A stretch of 64,000 nt of DNA, from NCBI GenBank assembly GCA_946902985.2, contig OX336393.1:366216779-366280778 (forward strand). The letters run 5' to 3'. The stretch is from Meconema thalassinum. Lineage: Eukaryota; Arthropoda; Insecta; Orthoptera; Tettigoniidae. Positions 1 to 10,530 of this stretch are shown one piece after another. Both the position numbers and the translations under genes were made by a program. Within the stretch, counting starts at the first letter, position 1. Each line of letters begins with the position of its first letter. A model generated the notes under the pieces. That model searched no databases, was not told the DNA's origin, and saw only the letters and a list, made by a program, of their open reading frames with translations.

Positions 1-86
1 CGTGAAGGTAAGGGAAGTCGACGCAGGTAGCGGCAAGCGTGGTACAAAGGACTGACCTACGTTGGGTACAGAGCGTGTGTATCGGT

Positions 87-510
87 GCGACTTCGGTGGC
101 GTAGTCTGTAGCATGCTGTACTGCTGTGCCCAAGATCGCAGTCGTCAGATCTATTAAGAGCGTTAAAAGCCTTCAGTATGCCTTCCTTCGGAGGGGAGGT
201 AAAGCCAGCGGTCCCATATCATGCATTTATGACATGTAAAAGAACCTTCCAGTAACTAAAATTGTGTGAAGCTAAATTTCTAGGTTAGATTTCGGTGGAA
301 CGCTCTATCGAAGTTCCAATGCTCACCACTATGTATCAGTGACATCTGGTAGTGAAAGTTGGAACTACTTGAAATTGAATGGAACTTGTAGCTCACCCTA
401 TGGGTGTGCGCATTGAAGCAGCTACAGCCTCTGGCGAGCCGAACATGTCCTCAGACACTCCCGGCACTAAAAGCCATACGCTAAATAAATAATAAATATA
501 ATTCAGATGA
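87..510 (+). repeat. SINE C, chimeric tRNA-headed SINE
   Basis: The first 300 bp match the head and body of SINE B: a tRNA-like A box near 97, 'aagagcgttaaaa', and the stretch with 'ccttccttcggaggggagg'. From about 385 the sequence switches to the 3' end of SINE A ('gtagctcaccc', 'gagccgaacatgtcc', 'agccatacgcta') and ends in an AATA-rich tail. The same B-A junction occurs in the minus-strand copy at 46120-46890, so this is a family and not an accidental neighbour pair. The tRNA head is damaged and the copy looks old. Confidence 0.75.
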
Positions 511-616
511 GGAATCAATCAATCAACGTATAATATCCGTATAGCACGTTGTATTTCAACAAGCTACTACAACCAACATTCAATTATACTCTTTGAAGAG
601 GACAAAGTGTGTTATA

Positions 617-1417
617 GGGCTCGGATTTTTAGGTAAATAAAGTTTTTTTTGTAAATACATATTTTAAGCATTTTTCTATAAATAAATAAATTCCTGCTTT
701 TCACTTATTAGCACATAAAAAGACAAAATATCTGCACTCTTTTTAAATCGATATGCTAGATCTTTCAGTTTATTATATTTTTATTCTGTGTTGCTTCAAC
801 GGGGATGAACTTGTGAGCTATCTAATCTTCATGCAGAGCGTATGTCAGCTTGTAACTGTGTTATTCTTAACTTGTCGCCCCGTGCCACTCACTGTGGAAG
901 CTGGAGATTTCCTTGTCCATTGCCATACTGCACCACATGCTAAATTTCCTCCTCCCCCGGCTACCTGGAACCAGTGTCACTCTCTTGCAGTTCATTTCTG
1001 GCATTGTGAAGTCCAAGGCAGTTCTACGATGTCTCAAGTAAAATCAACTACAAGTTATCGTCTGTTGCAGAATTTAAAGATAATTTTACTTCTGATAGGG
1101 GCGTTCAATTCTGCCAACCATATGGGAAAGCAATCAAGACTGAACAGCGATCTCAAGTTACACACACCTCAAGGACAAGAACCATATTGCCGCCGTTTCG
1201 CGCCTTCAGAATAAGTATTTCGCGATAGTATTGTAATGCTTCAGCAGTCAGTGAGGCATAGCATAAATTGCATTCGTGAGTGCTGCATGTTGGTTATATT
1301 CATATTAATAAATTAAATTATAATTAAATATTTTTACTTTTTGTCACATATTTCAGGTATTTTAATACACAAAAAATAAATATGTTCTCGATTTTTAGCA
1401 CCTAAAAATCCGAGCCT
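617..1417 (+). mobile_element. hAT-like non-autonomous element, copy 1
   Basis: The element begins 'gggctcggatttttaggt' and ends with the near-exact inverse 'acctaaaaatccgagcct', giving terminal inverted repeats of about 18 bp. A second full copy lies at 56155-57331. The flanking eight bases (gtgttata before, tagttata after) agree at six positions, which fits the 8-bp target duplication of hAT elements; a TA duplication cannot be excluded. The internal broken frame at 1029-1215 supports hAT. The element is far too short to encode a transposase and is presumably mobilised in trans. Confidence 0.7.
1029..1215 (+). pseudogene. BED zinc-finger hAT transposase N-terminus, frameshifted
   Basis: The frame starts 'MSQVKSTTSYRLLQ'. 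It then has to shift frame to continue as 'FKDNFTSDRGVQFCQP', followed by a lysine-rich stretch and a downstream histidine region. This order (basic start, aromatic, C-x2-C, H-x5-H) is that of the BED finger at the N-terminus of hAT transposases. The second cysteine reads as tyrosine here and as serine in the sister copy at 56568, and another shift follows. The long open frame that also covers this stretch (753-1214) ignores these features and is probably fortuitous. This is dead coding sequence inside a MITE-like element. Confidence 0.6.
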
Positions 1418-1419
1418 TA

Positions 1420-2300
1420 GTTATAACTATATACCCATGCATTTAGGAGAAAGTATGCTACATTGTTCTTTACTTTACTGAACATCTTGTTTATAATAGA
1501 AATAAGCATTCAAATGCGATAACAAGTGCTGAATTGGATTTTCGCTAAGTTTTGCCCAGATACAAATATGACAAGAAAAGCAGAATTAAATTGCACTTAT
1601 GCCTGCTGGCATTGGTCAATCGCGGATCATAATTCTCAAAATTAGCGAATGTACATGCTATACATTCCTACGACTACGTCCAGGGGACTCTTGAAGGCGG
1701 AGAACACGCACGGGCCATCTATCTGCCGACCTCATAGCTCATTCAGGTGCGAGAGTGGTGCACCTGGCTCCTGGCCTACCGTCTCATGATGTATGGGGTT
1801 TTATGGGGCAAGACCTGTGGACAGCTGTCACTTGTCGGCACGCACGGCGCATAGCTAACCTCCTCCATACAGGCTGGAGAAATATACAAGATAACCCGGG
1901 AAATATGACACGCCATGTATTATTTTAAGCATCTACATTACATGCACAGTATAATGTACAAATTAGTTTTACAAAATGACTTAATTAACTAACTCATAAA
2001 TATTTCTTTTTCATTTATTTATGCCCACATTGGAGGACTAGAATCAATCTGTATACAGTCAAGTTTTAGGAATATTAGTTATAAATTCGGCTTATGTTTC
2101 TTCTTCTTCTCCCAGAACTGTTGCATTCTGTCTGACCTGACGGCCCGTTTTCGTCCATTATGGTGTATTGTTTGCGTGTAGAAGTTATTAGACTAAGTCT
2201 TGTTTCTCAGGATCCTCTTCTCTTCCCTGTGTTCAATTTGTTGTATTGGATGTCCCAAAGCTCATCACTGAATCAACAACAACTATTTTTGGTAAATAAC
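1420..2300. other. unassigned intergenic or intronic sequence
   Basis: No convincing frame, RNA gene or repeat boundary was seen. The segment 1660-1890 is slightly GC-richer than its surroundings. Confidence 0.4.
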
Positions 2301-2315
2301 GGTAACTGTAACTTA

Positions 2316-2849
2316 GAGGATATAAAAAGTAGGTTGGGTTCAACCAAGGAAAGCATTTCTACGGAAAAGAAATCTTTTGACATCGAATATAGATTTAGGT
2401 ATTAGGAAGTCATTTTTGAACGTCTTTGTCTGGAACGTGGCACGTTATGGAAGTGATACTTGAACTGTTGGCGCAACAGAAAAGTGGATAATCTGTAGAA
2501 GCATTTGAAATGTGGTGTTACATGAGAATGACGAAGATCAGATAAGTAACAAAAGAAGAGGTATTAAGATGAGTGCGCGAGGAGAGAATTTTCTGGCGAC
2601 TGCCAATGAAGAGGAGAGATAGGTTGATAGAACACATACTAAGACAGCCTGGAATAGCAAACTTAGTTTTTGAAGGAAGGGTCGAGGACAAGAACTGTAG
2701 TGGTAGTCCAAGGTTAGAATATGCTAAACAGATTGCCTCTGATGTTATATGTGGCAGATGTGTCGAGATATAATGGTTAGCTCAGGACAGAGAGGCACGG
2801 AGGGCTGCATCGAACCAGTCAAAAGACTGAAGAGTCAAACAACAACATG
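2316..2849 (+). pseudogene. RTE-type LINE 3' fragment
   Basis: This is a decayed copy of the 3' third of the LINE at 46947-48578. Shared landmarks are the ED(I)KSRL-like start, 'RRDRLIEHILRQPGIANLV', 'GRVEDKNCSGSPRLEY', and the terminal stretch 'tcaaaagactgaagagtca' followed by CAA repeats. Frameshifts and stops interrupt it. The RT catalytic core is absent because the copy is 5'-truncated. Confidence 0.8.
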
Positions 2850-3094
2850 TAGAGCTTACCAAAATAACGTTGTGTAACGGTAAATGCTAGTCAACGAACA
2901 GTTATGCATTACTAAAACCTATGACATGACACCTGAGAGCTTTTCTAAAATTATTTTAAGTTCTCAAGACTTATAACTGCAATGTTATGGAAAAACAAAA
3001 ATTCTACATTTAAAAACGAGCATGTGGTTGAGTCGATGTATACTGGAAAATTTTGCAAACACTTAAGTGCACAGAACAAATTACATTGGTAACT

Positions 3095-3180
3095 GTCAGG
3101 TTGGCCGAGTGGTTAAGGCGTTTGACTTAAGTTCAAATTTCCAGTACAAGGAAGCAAGGGTTCGAACCCCTTACCTGCAT
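3095..3180 (+). tRNA. tRNA-Leu(UAA)-like gene
   Basis: The cloverleaf can be read directly. There is an A box 'tggccgagtgg' in the D arm, an anticodon stem TTTGA/TCAAA around loop CTTAAGT (anticodon TAA), a long type II variable arm with TTCC/GGAA, and a T arm AAGGG-TTCGAAC-CCCTT. The acceptor stem GTCAGGT/ACCTGCA pairs at five of seven positions. No T-run terminator follows closely, and a truncated LINE starts a few bases downstream, so this may be a tRNA pseudogene or a tRNA-headed repeat rather than a working gene. Confidence 0.65.
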
Positions 3181-3185
3181 CCACT

Positions 3186-3900
3186 CTTCGAACATCAGCA
3201 ATGGCATTAGTGTACTCTACAGCAGAGCATTGCTCTTCAGTGTGGCTAAACAGTCCTTATGTCAAGAAGATCGACGTAGTCTTGAATCAAACTATGCGTA
3301 TCATCAGCGGCACCGTTAAATCTACTCCTGTGTTTTGGTTACCTGTGTTGAGTCTTATTGAGCCTCCAGATATAAGACGCCTCAACAACCTTGTAAGAGA
3401 GTACAGAAAAATAACATCAAACACAGCCCTTCCTATCCACCAGGTCATAGCTGTAGGATTCAGGCGCTTAAAATCGAGATCGCCACCAGTTCAGACGGCA
3501 CAGTTGCTCATCAGCAGAAGCTATAATGGAAAAGCAGAATGGCGATCTGTTTGGAACGGCACAGCTCCGAAGGAGTGGCAGCCATTATTTAATATCAAGC
3601 ACCCTCCGGCTGGTTTTGATCTCCCACGAAGAACTTGGGTTGCCCTCAACAAAATCCGAACCAAGCACGGGCGATGTGGCTCACTGCTTCATAAGTGGGG
3701 CATGCGAACTTCCCCCAGCTGAGACTGGTGCAGTGAATCAAACCTTCCACCATATTGTAGCAGAATATCCGAGGAGGGCGTAATCTGGATCAATGGACGA
3801 CTTTCTGGTGACATCTACTCAGGCCATACAGTTGCTAGTCGAACTGGACATACAGCTGTGAAATCTGTAGGGCTAAGTTGATTGTTGTAATGGTTTGCTC
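3186..3900 (+). pseudogene. LINE Y (Jockey/CR1-type) C-terminal fragment
   Basis: A 173-codon frame (3201-3722) reads like the region after the RT palm in insect Jockey/CR1-type LINEs: 'AEHCSSVWLNSPYVKKIDV', then 'LNQTMRIISGTVKSTP'. After a frameshift near 3720 it continues with a CCHC-like end ('GAVNQTFHHIVAEYPRRA' and a following DIQL stop). The catalytic RT motifs and the endonuclease are missing, as expected for a 5'-truncated insertion. A second, more decayed relative is on the minus strand at 60850-61985. Confidence 0.75.
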
Positions 3901-3959
3901 CCTTTTTTTTGTATATATATGTATATATGTAAATAGTATATCGTTTTTGTGTACAATGC

Positions 3960-5185
3960 CATAAGCATAAATAAAAATAACCTGACATAACTATTGCCTG
4001 AACATGGCTTGGCGACACTGTATTATTATATGATACTTGGTACACAAACCATAGATAGAGTGTATTGTTTAAGACCACTCTTTTTTTCTGAACATAGCTA
4101 GAGACTATCGATGGTTAACAATGGCATTAATAGTAGGATGTTTGGGGATAGCAATTAAGAAAAACAAACAATATCCATACACTATTTTTTATTTATTTAC
4201 TTTGAGCAAGTAGGTTAATGACGACTATGGAGATAACTGATGTGCACTCTAGGAAGCAGAAGTAGTCCACTGACCATAATGTAGCCTCACATTCCGGAAG
4301 CGTATCGTTTTTACTTAACCTGTTTGGAGAGTTAAGTTTGCACTGTTAACTGCATCATCATATGTTCGTGGTGGTTTGATGGATGATGGTTTGTGTAACC
4401 TAATACAGTCACATGACCAAGCCGTGTCACAACGTTTAACCCATGTATCCTCATCATATGGTGATCAGAGCTGCTATCTCTCTCTATGCAAACTGTTAGC
4501 CTGCTGGGATTTGCGGCGGAAACCTTGCCCGCGATGTGGAGACACAAATTTGCATTATGCAAAATATAGTATGGGACTGAACGAAAACATTTTAATCCAT
4601 TGCAGTAATCTGCTGCCGTCGCCCGCAAGAATGATTTGAGATAATTAATTCATTTAACATAAAATTTCGTCTCAGAATAAGATTTTTCTTACTTCTTTTT
4701 AAAAACAGAGAGGAAGAAGCTTCTTTAATATGGATGAAAAAGTAAAGAATAAACTTTTATACAGTTAAAGACTAATGAGCAGATGGAACAACTGCTTACT
4801 GAACCAGATCCGTATGCAATATTCAATACGTTTCCTATTCTCACGTTGAAATTGGTTTAATTATTCACACTCCTTCGCTTAGCGTCAGTTATGTGTAAGA
4901 TATAAACTTGACTCATCTTTATGCGTCGTTATTTAAAAACACACCGACAAAATTATTACTGATTTAGGTAACAGCAGAAGTGTCAGAAGAAACCACTTTA
5001 ATGAAAATTGAATTAATGTTTTGACACGAGTTTGGGGTTTGGTAATGGTTTATGGTTACACAGACAGTGTGGAATTTCAAACGAAGAGTATCTGAGTAGG
5101 TTCATTAAATTTACAAAATTTAAATAAGTCTCAATTTATTCAATACCGTAACTGAGGCACATCACTAAACGCCTTCCTTTCGTTG
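3960..5185. other. unassigned sequence
   Basis: AT-rich sequence without recognisable coding or repeat ends. The frames at 4332-4639 overlap on both strands and show no family features. Confidence 0.4.
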
Positions 5186-5198
5186 TTAGATGGACTAA

Positions 5199-5212
5199 TA
5201 ATAATAATAATA

Positions 5213-5249
<37 letters not shown>

Positions 5250-5250
5250 C
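5199..5250 (+). repeat. (TAA)n microsatellite
   Basis: Roughly 50 bp of TAA units with one interruption, directly before the LINE X fragment. LINE X also ends in TAA units, so the LINE may have inserted at or seeded this tract. Confidence 0.9.
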
Positions 5251-5991
5251 GGACTAGGAAAAGTTCAGAAGGCAGAAAAGTTTAAATACCTCGGTGAATG
5301 GATAGAGCCTAACCTATCAGAGAAAGAAGCCTTCGTGTCACGCATTAATAAAATGGAAATGGCATACAACCTGACTAAAGACATCTACAATAAGAGATCG
5401 ATATCCTTAAACGCCAAAATTAGACATTACTGCACTGTTATTCGACCAGAGTCTCTGTATGCTGCAGAGACTCTAACAATGAACAAGAAAGGTCTAATGG
5501 AAAAACTAGAGGCGAAAGAAAGGAAGATTTTGAGGAAAATCCTGGGTCCTATCAAAGAAAACAGCGAATACAGAAGGCGTCACAACCACGAATTATACAA
5601 GCACGTGGAGAAGATCAGTGACACGATTCGAAAAAGAAGGATTGCCTTTTATAGCCACGTGACACGAATGAGTCCAGGCAGGATATCAAAACGGATATTG
5701 ACGTACTTTCAGGATAAGAAAACCAAAGGGGCATGGTTCACGGAAGTTGAGAAAGATCTACGTGAAATGGAAATTTCCCCTGAAGATATCCAGGAGCGTG
5801 TTCCACTTCAGGAAAAACTACGTACGCACAAAGGTTTTCAGGAAAAGCCGAAGCTGAAGACAGGGAAGGTGTGGTCCCAAGAGAGAAAAGAACAACACCG
5901 GAGACGAATGCGGGAACACTGGGCGGTAGTTAAAGCTCGGAAGAAGAGACAGTTGAACTGACGTGGTCCCTAGTTGGCCGAATCGAAGAAA

Positions 5992-6022
<31 letters not shown>
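5251..6022 (+). pseudogene. LINE X 3' fragment with (TAA)n tail
   Basis: An open frame of about 235 codons runs from 5253 to 5961 and contains 'KFKYLGEWI' and 'YAAETLTMNKKGLMEKLE', then 'KERKILRKILGP', 'KRRIAFYSHVTRM' and a basic end. This layout is the post-RT C-terminus of RTE-like insect LINEs. The 3' end is a TAA tail (5993-6022). The RT palm is lost by 5' truncation, but the remaining frame is uninterrupted, so the insertion is fairly recent. Relatives lie at 35405-37795 (split), 49370-50010, 52060-52395 and 57400-57830, all on minus. Confidence 0.8.
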
Positions 6023-6025
<3 letters not shown>

Positions 6026-6807
6026 GTTATGGGCTCTTTGTCCATTTTAACCACTGCGGGTTTTAGAGACGGCCGGTGCCGGAATTTTGCCCGGAAATGG
6101 AATTCTTAATGTGACACTAAATCTACTGACACCACGGCTCCCTGACTCACAAATGCTAATAATTTGCATCGGGACTCTATCCCACAACTTTGTGCAACGC
6201 AGCCAGCCAATGGGGAAAGAAGAAGGCAAACGAGTCACTCTGTGAAGGGAAGTACTAGTTCATCAGGCCTGAAATAAGTGCTAAAATTGTGATGACACTA
6301 AGTGTTGCTAGTTCGATTCCCGGTTATTGCATATTATGGGATTTCAGAGGTTCCTTTGAGTGTGGCTGCAATGATGCAAGGAGTGAGTATTTAGTTAGTT
6401 ATTGTTGTTTTAAGGAAGGAGGGAAACAGTAGGGTTTTGGAAAGATAGAGACCCGGCTTCAATTACCGGTGGCCAAGTCATTCAGTGAAGCACCAGTTCG
6501 TTGTTCTTGTTCTTAATTTTAGGGACTCGGATCATCTTGGTCATCCGTCTCGTATGCTTGGGCGTGTGTTCAACTTGTCTGATAACCTCTGTTTCTGTGG
6601 TGACTGTAGTAGTGTACTGTAATTATTAGGGTTGGAGATGAGGTAGGTGCCCCGGGACTTGAAATAAGGTACTATCGCGGCATTTGCCTGGAGAGGGTAT
6701 TGAAAAAATCGGGAGAAAACCCCACTCAAGATGGCCGCTGTCAACGCTGGGATTCAAACTTCCGATCTCCGGACTTACTGCAGCTCCCCATCGTGGTCGT
6801 GGTGACC

Positions 6808-7590
6808 TACGGAGGGCGTTCTATATTGTTTAACACTTTATTTTTTTCTACCCAAATGAAGTACATTACACATCAGTTGTTACGTCCACCTTCTCAACAT
6901 AATCTCCTTGTAACTTTATGCACTTTTGCCATCGATGTGTCGGTCTCTCCAGACCTACCTTGCCGCGTACCCATGCCTTGACAACTGTGTCCAGAATGTC
7001 TTCATGTTCCCGAATAGGTGATGATCACTTGGTGCCAAGTTGGAAGAGTATGGTGGTTGTGGCAGCACCGTGAACCCCATTTGATCAATGGCAGCGGAGG
7101 TATCTCGGCTAATGTGGGGGCGGGCGTTGTCATGTTGCAGAAGCACACCTTTAGCCCATTTTCCTGGCCGCTTAGTTTGAATGCCACGACGTAAGCGCTT
7201 AAGGATTGCCACATTTGCTGCACTGTTAATCATGGCCCCCATTCCAGCCAGTCAATGAGGATGATGCCCTTTGTGTCCCAGAACACTGTCGCCATTCGCT
7301 TACCAACTGATGGCACTGTTCGACATTTCTTTGGCGATGGACTGCCGCTATGCTTCCATTTTATGGTCACATTTTTGCGGATTTTGCAGAAATGGACACA
7401 GCTGTCAAGGCATGGGACGCAGCACTCCGAAAGAATGGTCTCAGGAAGGTCTGGAGACTCTGACACATCAATGGCAAAAGTGTATAAAGTTACAAGGAGA
7501 TGATGTTTATAAGGTGGACGTAACAACTGATGTGTAATGTACTTAATTTGGGTAGAAAATATAAAGTGTAAACAATATAGTACGCTCGTA
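6808..7590 (-). mobile_element. mariner with long TIRs, internally deleted
   Basis: The ends are inverted copies (TACGGAGGGCGTTC... and TACGAGCGTAC... read inwards), and TIR similarity continues for about 190 bp, ending near 'cccatgccttgacaactg' at 6970 and its inverse near 7410. TA flanks both ends. The minus-strand coding remnant inside carries mariner motifs but lacks the N-terminal helix-turn-helix half. Long TIRs of this size are unusual, since classic mariners have about 30 bp. Confidence 0.85.
6955..7370 (-). pseudogene. mariner transposase catalytic remnant (D34D)
   Basis: Read on the minus strand, 'MATVFWDTKGIILIDWLEWG' carries the first catalytic Asp. A one-base shift near 7240 then leads to 'MINSAANVAILKRLRRGI', 'HDNARPH' (second Asp) and 'LAPSDHHLF' (third Asp). 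Exactly 34 residues separate the last two Asp, which defines the mariner group. The N-terminal DNA-binding domain is absent. The copy cannot be active but retains all three catalytic residues across two frames. Confidence 0.85.
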
Positions 7591-7689
7591 TTTAACGTGC
7601 ATGGATACGTTGCGGGTTGCGCCAATTAATTAGTCAGGCCAGAAATAAATGCTAAAATTGTTGTCATAAGTGATCCTACTAAGACTAAT

Positions 7690-7797
7690 ATATATATCAC
7701 AATAACACAGGTTATCAGACAAAATTTTATACACACACACCCAAGAACACGGGATAAAATGACCACGATGGCCAGACCCTCAAATTAAACAACATCA
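7690..7797 (+). repeat. SINE shared 3' module, fragment
   Basis: Contains 'cacaggttatcagacaaaa', a run of CA units, 'cacgggataaaatgaccacg' and 'cagaccctcaaattaaac'. This is the 3' module also found in SINE B, G and J copies. No tRNA head is recognisable immediately upstream. Confidence 0.6.
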
Positions 7798-8035
7798 TGT
7801 ACCTACTAAGATGCAACGAATAACACACAGGTTCTCGGGAAGCTGGAAATCTGAATCCTGGTACCGGTGGCATCCACGTATTCAGGATTTCCATTTACGA
7901 TATTTTTGGAGGGAATCGGAAAGATGGCTATTAGTGGGAGGGGATCATAAATAAATGGCATGAGAAGCTCGTTTTTTATCATTTCAAATGATCTTGTCGA
8001 CTTCATCGTTATGCTGGAGTCAAAAGTTATGCGTT

Positions 8036-8820
8036 ACGGAGACGGTGACGTCATGCAGCCGCGCGGGAAGCCTAAGTTAATGGGTAATGGACGGCGAGTT
8101 CGTGACGTCATGCAGCCACGCGGGAAGCCTAAGTTAATGGTTAATGGAGTCTGTTGAAAGAGTCATGGGGGCGTCGAGCGACCTGGGCTTCGAGCGAAGC
8201 GAAAAGAATACAGGGTGACTCCTAAGGAGGTGTACAAGATGCCAGATAAGAATACAGGGTGACTCCTAAAGAGATATACAAGATGCCAGATAAGAATACA
8301 GGGTGACTCTTAAAGAGGTGTACAAGATGGCAGAGAAGAATACAGGGTGACTCCTAAAGAGGTGCACAAGATGTCAGACAAGAATACAGGGTGACTCATA
8401 ATGAGGTGTACAAGATGTCACACAAGAATACAGGGTGACTTCTAAAGAGATATACAAGATGCCAGATAAGAATACATGGTGCCTCTTAAAGAGGTGTGCA
8501 GGATGTCAGAGCAAAATACAGGTGACACTTAACGAGATGTACAGTATGTTAGATTCAATTCAAATACAGGGTGACCCTCAAAGAGGTTTGAAAGATATCA
8601 GATTCAAATAATGGGTGACCCTTAAAGAGTTGTAAAAGATGTCAGTCTCGCTCAAATACAGGGTGACCCTTAAAGAGGTGCCCGCGCGGGAAGCTTAATT
8701 TAATGGGTAATGGAGTCTGTTGAAAGAGCTCTCCTGAGCCTTTCTAGCATGTGTAGCATTTGCAGCATGCGCCATTTGAAATGATATAACGTCTAGTCTT
8801 TCAGACTGACTGTAGTTTTT
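8036..8820 (+). repeat. minisatellite-bearing repeat element
   Basis: Three parts are visible. First, a 57-bp direct duplication (8046-8160) of 'gtgacgtcatgcagcc' plus 'cgcgggaagcctaagttaatg'. Second, the 44-bp minisatellite (8207-8680). Third, a 3' part with 'gcccgcgcgggaagctt' and 'gtctagtctttcag'. The third part and minisatellite units recur inverted at 63745-64000, so the combination is a dispersed element. No TIR or tRNA head was recognised; a Helitron-like or satellite-carrying non-autonomous element is possible. Confidence 0.65.
8207..8680 (+). repeat. 44-bp tandem repeat, about 11 units
   Basis: Unit starts at 8207, 8251, 8295, 8339 and 8383 give an exact 44-bp period at first. The unit begins 'aatacagggtgactcctaa' and contains 'gaggtgtacaagatg'. 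Later units diverge and vary in length. There is no spacer diversity, so this is a minisatellite and not a CRISPR array. Confidence 0.92.
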
Positions 8821-9259
8821 TTACTTACCCCCACACTAGTACGCAGTATCACGTAGTACGGTATCTGTCCGTGGCGCCACTGGATCCATCATGTTTGAAC
8901 TGTCCCTTGGGTCAACTCTCTCCCTCTCTCGTTTTGAGTTATGTTGTATGCTGCGGCAGGGTTCAAAGGCTTTGCCCGCTAAATTGGATTACACAGTACG
9001 GACTGGTCATTAGTTCTACAGCTGATCTCTCGTCTTCTCTCGCATCTAAAACACTTATTATTCTAAATTTAATTACAGCATTTTCTTGCTCTATGGAATG
9101 ATCTACAAAAATCCCTAATTGTAATGCCAGCGTCCATTACTAGTCACAGTTCCACACCTTAAAGCAAATATCACCACCACCATAATTATAATAAAGTATT
9201 TATTGCAGCCAATGGCCAAAGAATAAAACCACATACCGTACATGATGTATATAACGCCG

Positions 9260-9970
9260 ACAGCGGTAGCTACGTTCGATAAACCGCAGCGCTAGGCTAT
9301 GGGGCCAAGCTATCTGCAGATTCGGTAGACGAGGATTCGAGCCCCACCATCAGCCATCCTTGAAATAGTTTTCCGTGGTTTCTCATTTTCAACTCCAGTA
9401 ATAATAATAATAATAATAATAATAATATCGTATGGCCTCGGGTGCCGGGTGCAAGCTTTGTTATTTGGCACCCAAAGGGTAGCTTGCATGTCGAATTTCG
9501 TTGTTCCTTGAAGCACTATGAAAGTCAAGGAGGTTAGATATCTAAGCTCCTTGAACACTATAGCGCTTTCTAGTAGAGAAATGAGGAACTTTGTGTTGGC
9601 GGAAACTCCTGAGATTAATTTTGCCATTATGAACACGGCCTACTGAATTCAAATGGGTTCTTTGACATGCCAACATCGTATGACATGGTGTCGTAATTTT
9701 TTCCGCTTTCAAAAATCACTTACCACGGCCAGGAGCAAATCTCCAAGCTTGGGGTTAGTAGACAGACACGTTGACCACTCAGCCACCGTGGCAAGCAACT
9801 CCAGTCAAATGCTGCGATGGTACCTTCTGACAGGCCATGGCCTATTCCTTCCACATCCTTACACAGTTTCATTCATTTCATCTCTCATTAACTCCTCTCA
9901 TGAATGTTGGCATCAGGAAGGGTATCTAGATGTAAAAGCACTCGCCACATAGACTTGCATCGCATCTCAT
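9260..9970 (+). repeat. SINE L split by SINE D
   Basis: The plus-strand head (B-box-like 'ggattcgagccccacc') and 'ttttccgtggtttctcattttc' at 9280-9399 resume after the SINE D insertion as 'aatgctgcgatggtaccttctgacaggcc' in two halves to about 9970. The whole-copy relative is at 29315-29647 on minus, where the central region is continuous. Confidence 0.75.
9400..9795 (-). repeat. SINE D, full copy with TSD
   Basis: Minus-strand tRNA-headed SINE ending in an AAT tail (9400-9427). Target duplication 'caactccagt' occurs at 9390-9399 and 9796-9805, exactly flanking it and inside SINE L. Landmarks are 'gaattcaaatgggttcttt' and 'ttccgccaacac'-type text on the element strand. Other copies: 11392-11626, 32385-32744, 63096-63450. 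Confidence 0.85.
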
Positions 9971-10010
9971 CCCCGATTCCGTTGAACGGGAATTATAAGG
10001 GGGTATACAT

Positions 10011-10336
10011 GAAAATCCACAGCCTGCCTCAAGTCTCCGACCGGGTCAGGAATGGAATGAATGAAGCCCTCATCTAGCGGCGACGATATGAATTGTGCCG
10101 GCTGCCGAGGCATGACGCACTCTTCTGGGGCAACGATTAAATGAATGACAGATGAAATGAAATGATAGTGGAGAGTGTTGCTGGAATGAAATGTTGACAG
10201 GGAAAACCGGAGTACCCGGAGAAAAACATGTCTGCCTCCGTTTTGTCCAGCTCAGATCTCACATGGAGTGACCGGGATTTGAACCACGGACCCAGCGGTG
10301 AGAGGCCGGCGTGCTGCCGCCAGCCACGGAGTCTTC
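10011..10336 (-). repeat. SINE E, copy 1 with 16-bp TSD
   Basis: A perfect duplication 'ataagggggtatacat' flanks it (9995-10010 and 10337-10352). On the minus strand the head shows an A-box-like TGGCT-x-GGCGG and a B box GGTTCAAATCC. The perfect TSD indicates a young insertion. Other copies: 25985-26312, 56846-57154, 60936-61275. Confidence 0.9.
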
Positions 10337-10530
10337 ATAAGGGGGTATACATACATAATATAAATACAATGAGTAATAAATTAGGGCGTTCACATATCTC
10401 TGGGAAGTTGAGTCCAGAGAATCTTTTCTCCCATTCCAGTCTGGGGTATTTCTTACCGCACTGTTGCCGAGCAAAACATGCCATCCTAGAGTTTTCTCCA
10501 TAACAAATATACACTGCTCATCAACAGTTT

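Larger units (their letters stand above)
6505..7620 (-). repeat. SINE J interrupted by a mariner
   Basis: 6505-6807 matches the copy at 57840-58190 in the same orientation: body 'ggcatttgcctgg', 'cttcaagtcccgg'-like text, and a tRNA-type head on the minus strand with a GGTTCNAATCC-like B box. The expected head continuation (TTTAACG-GCA-GG-TACG) resumes at about 7590, after the mariner. The mariner therefore inserted at a TA inside the head of this SINE. Confidence 0.65.

Noticed and set aside
753..1214. 153-codon frame as a gene
   Set aside because: Lies inside the hAT-like element and runs in another frame across the BED-finger relic; the sister copy breaks it into two.
8207..8680. CRISPR-like regular repeats
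   Set aside because: Units are contiguous 44-bp tandem repeats without unique spacers, in animal DNA.
10228..10503. Frame with RDLNHGPSGERPACC as a protein
   Set aside because: Translation of SINE E; repeated at 26145.
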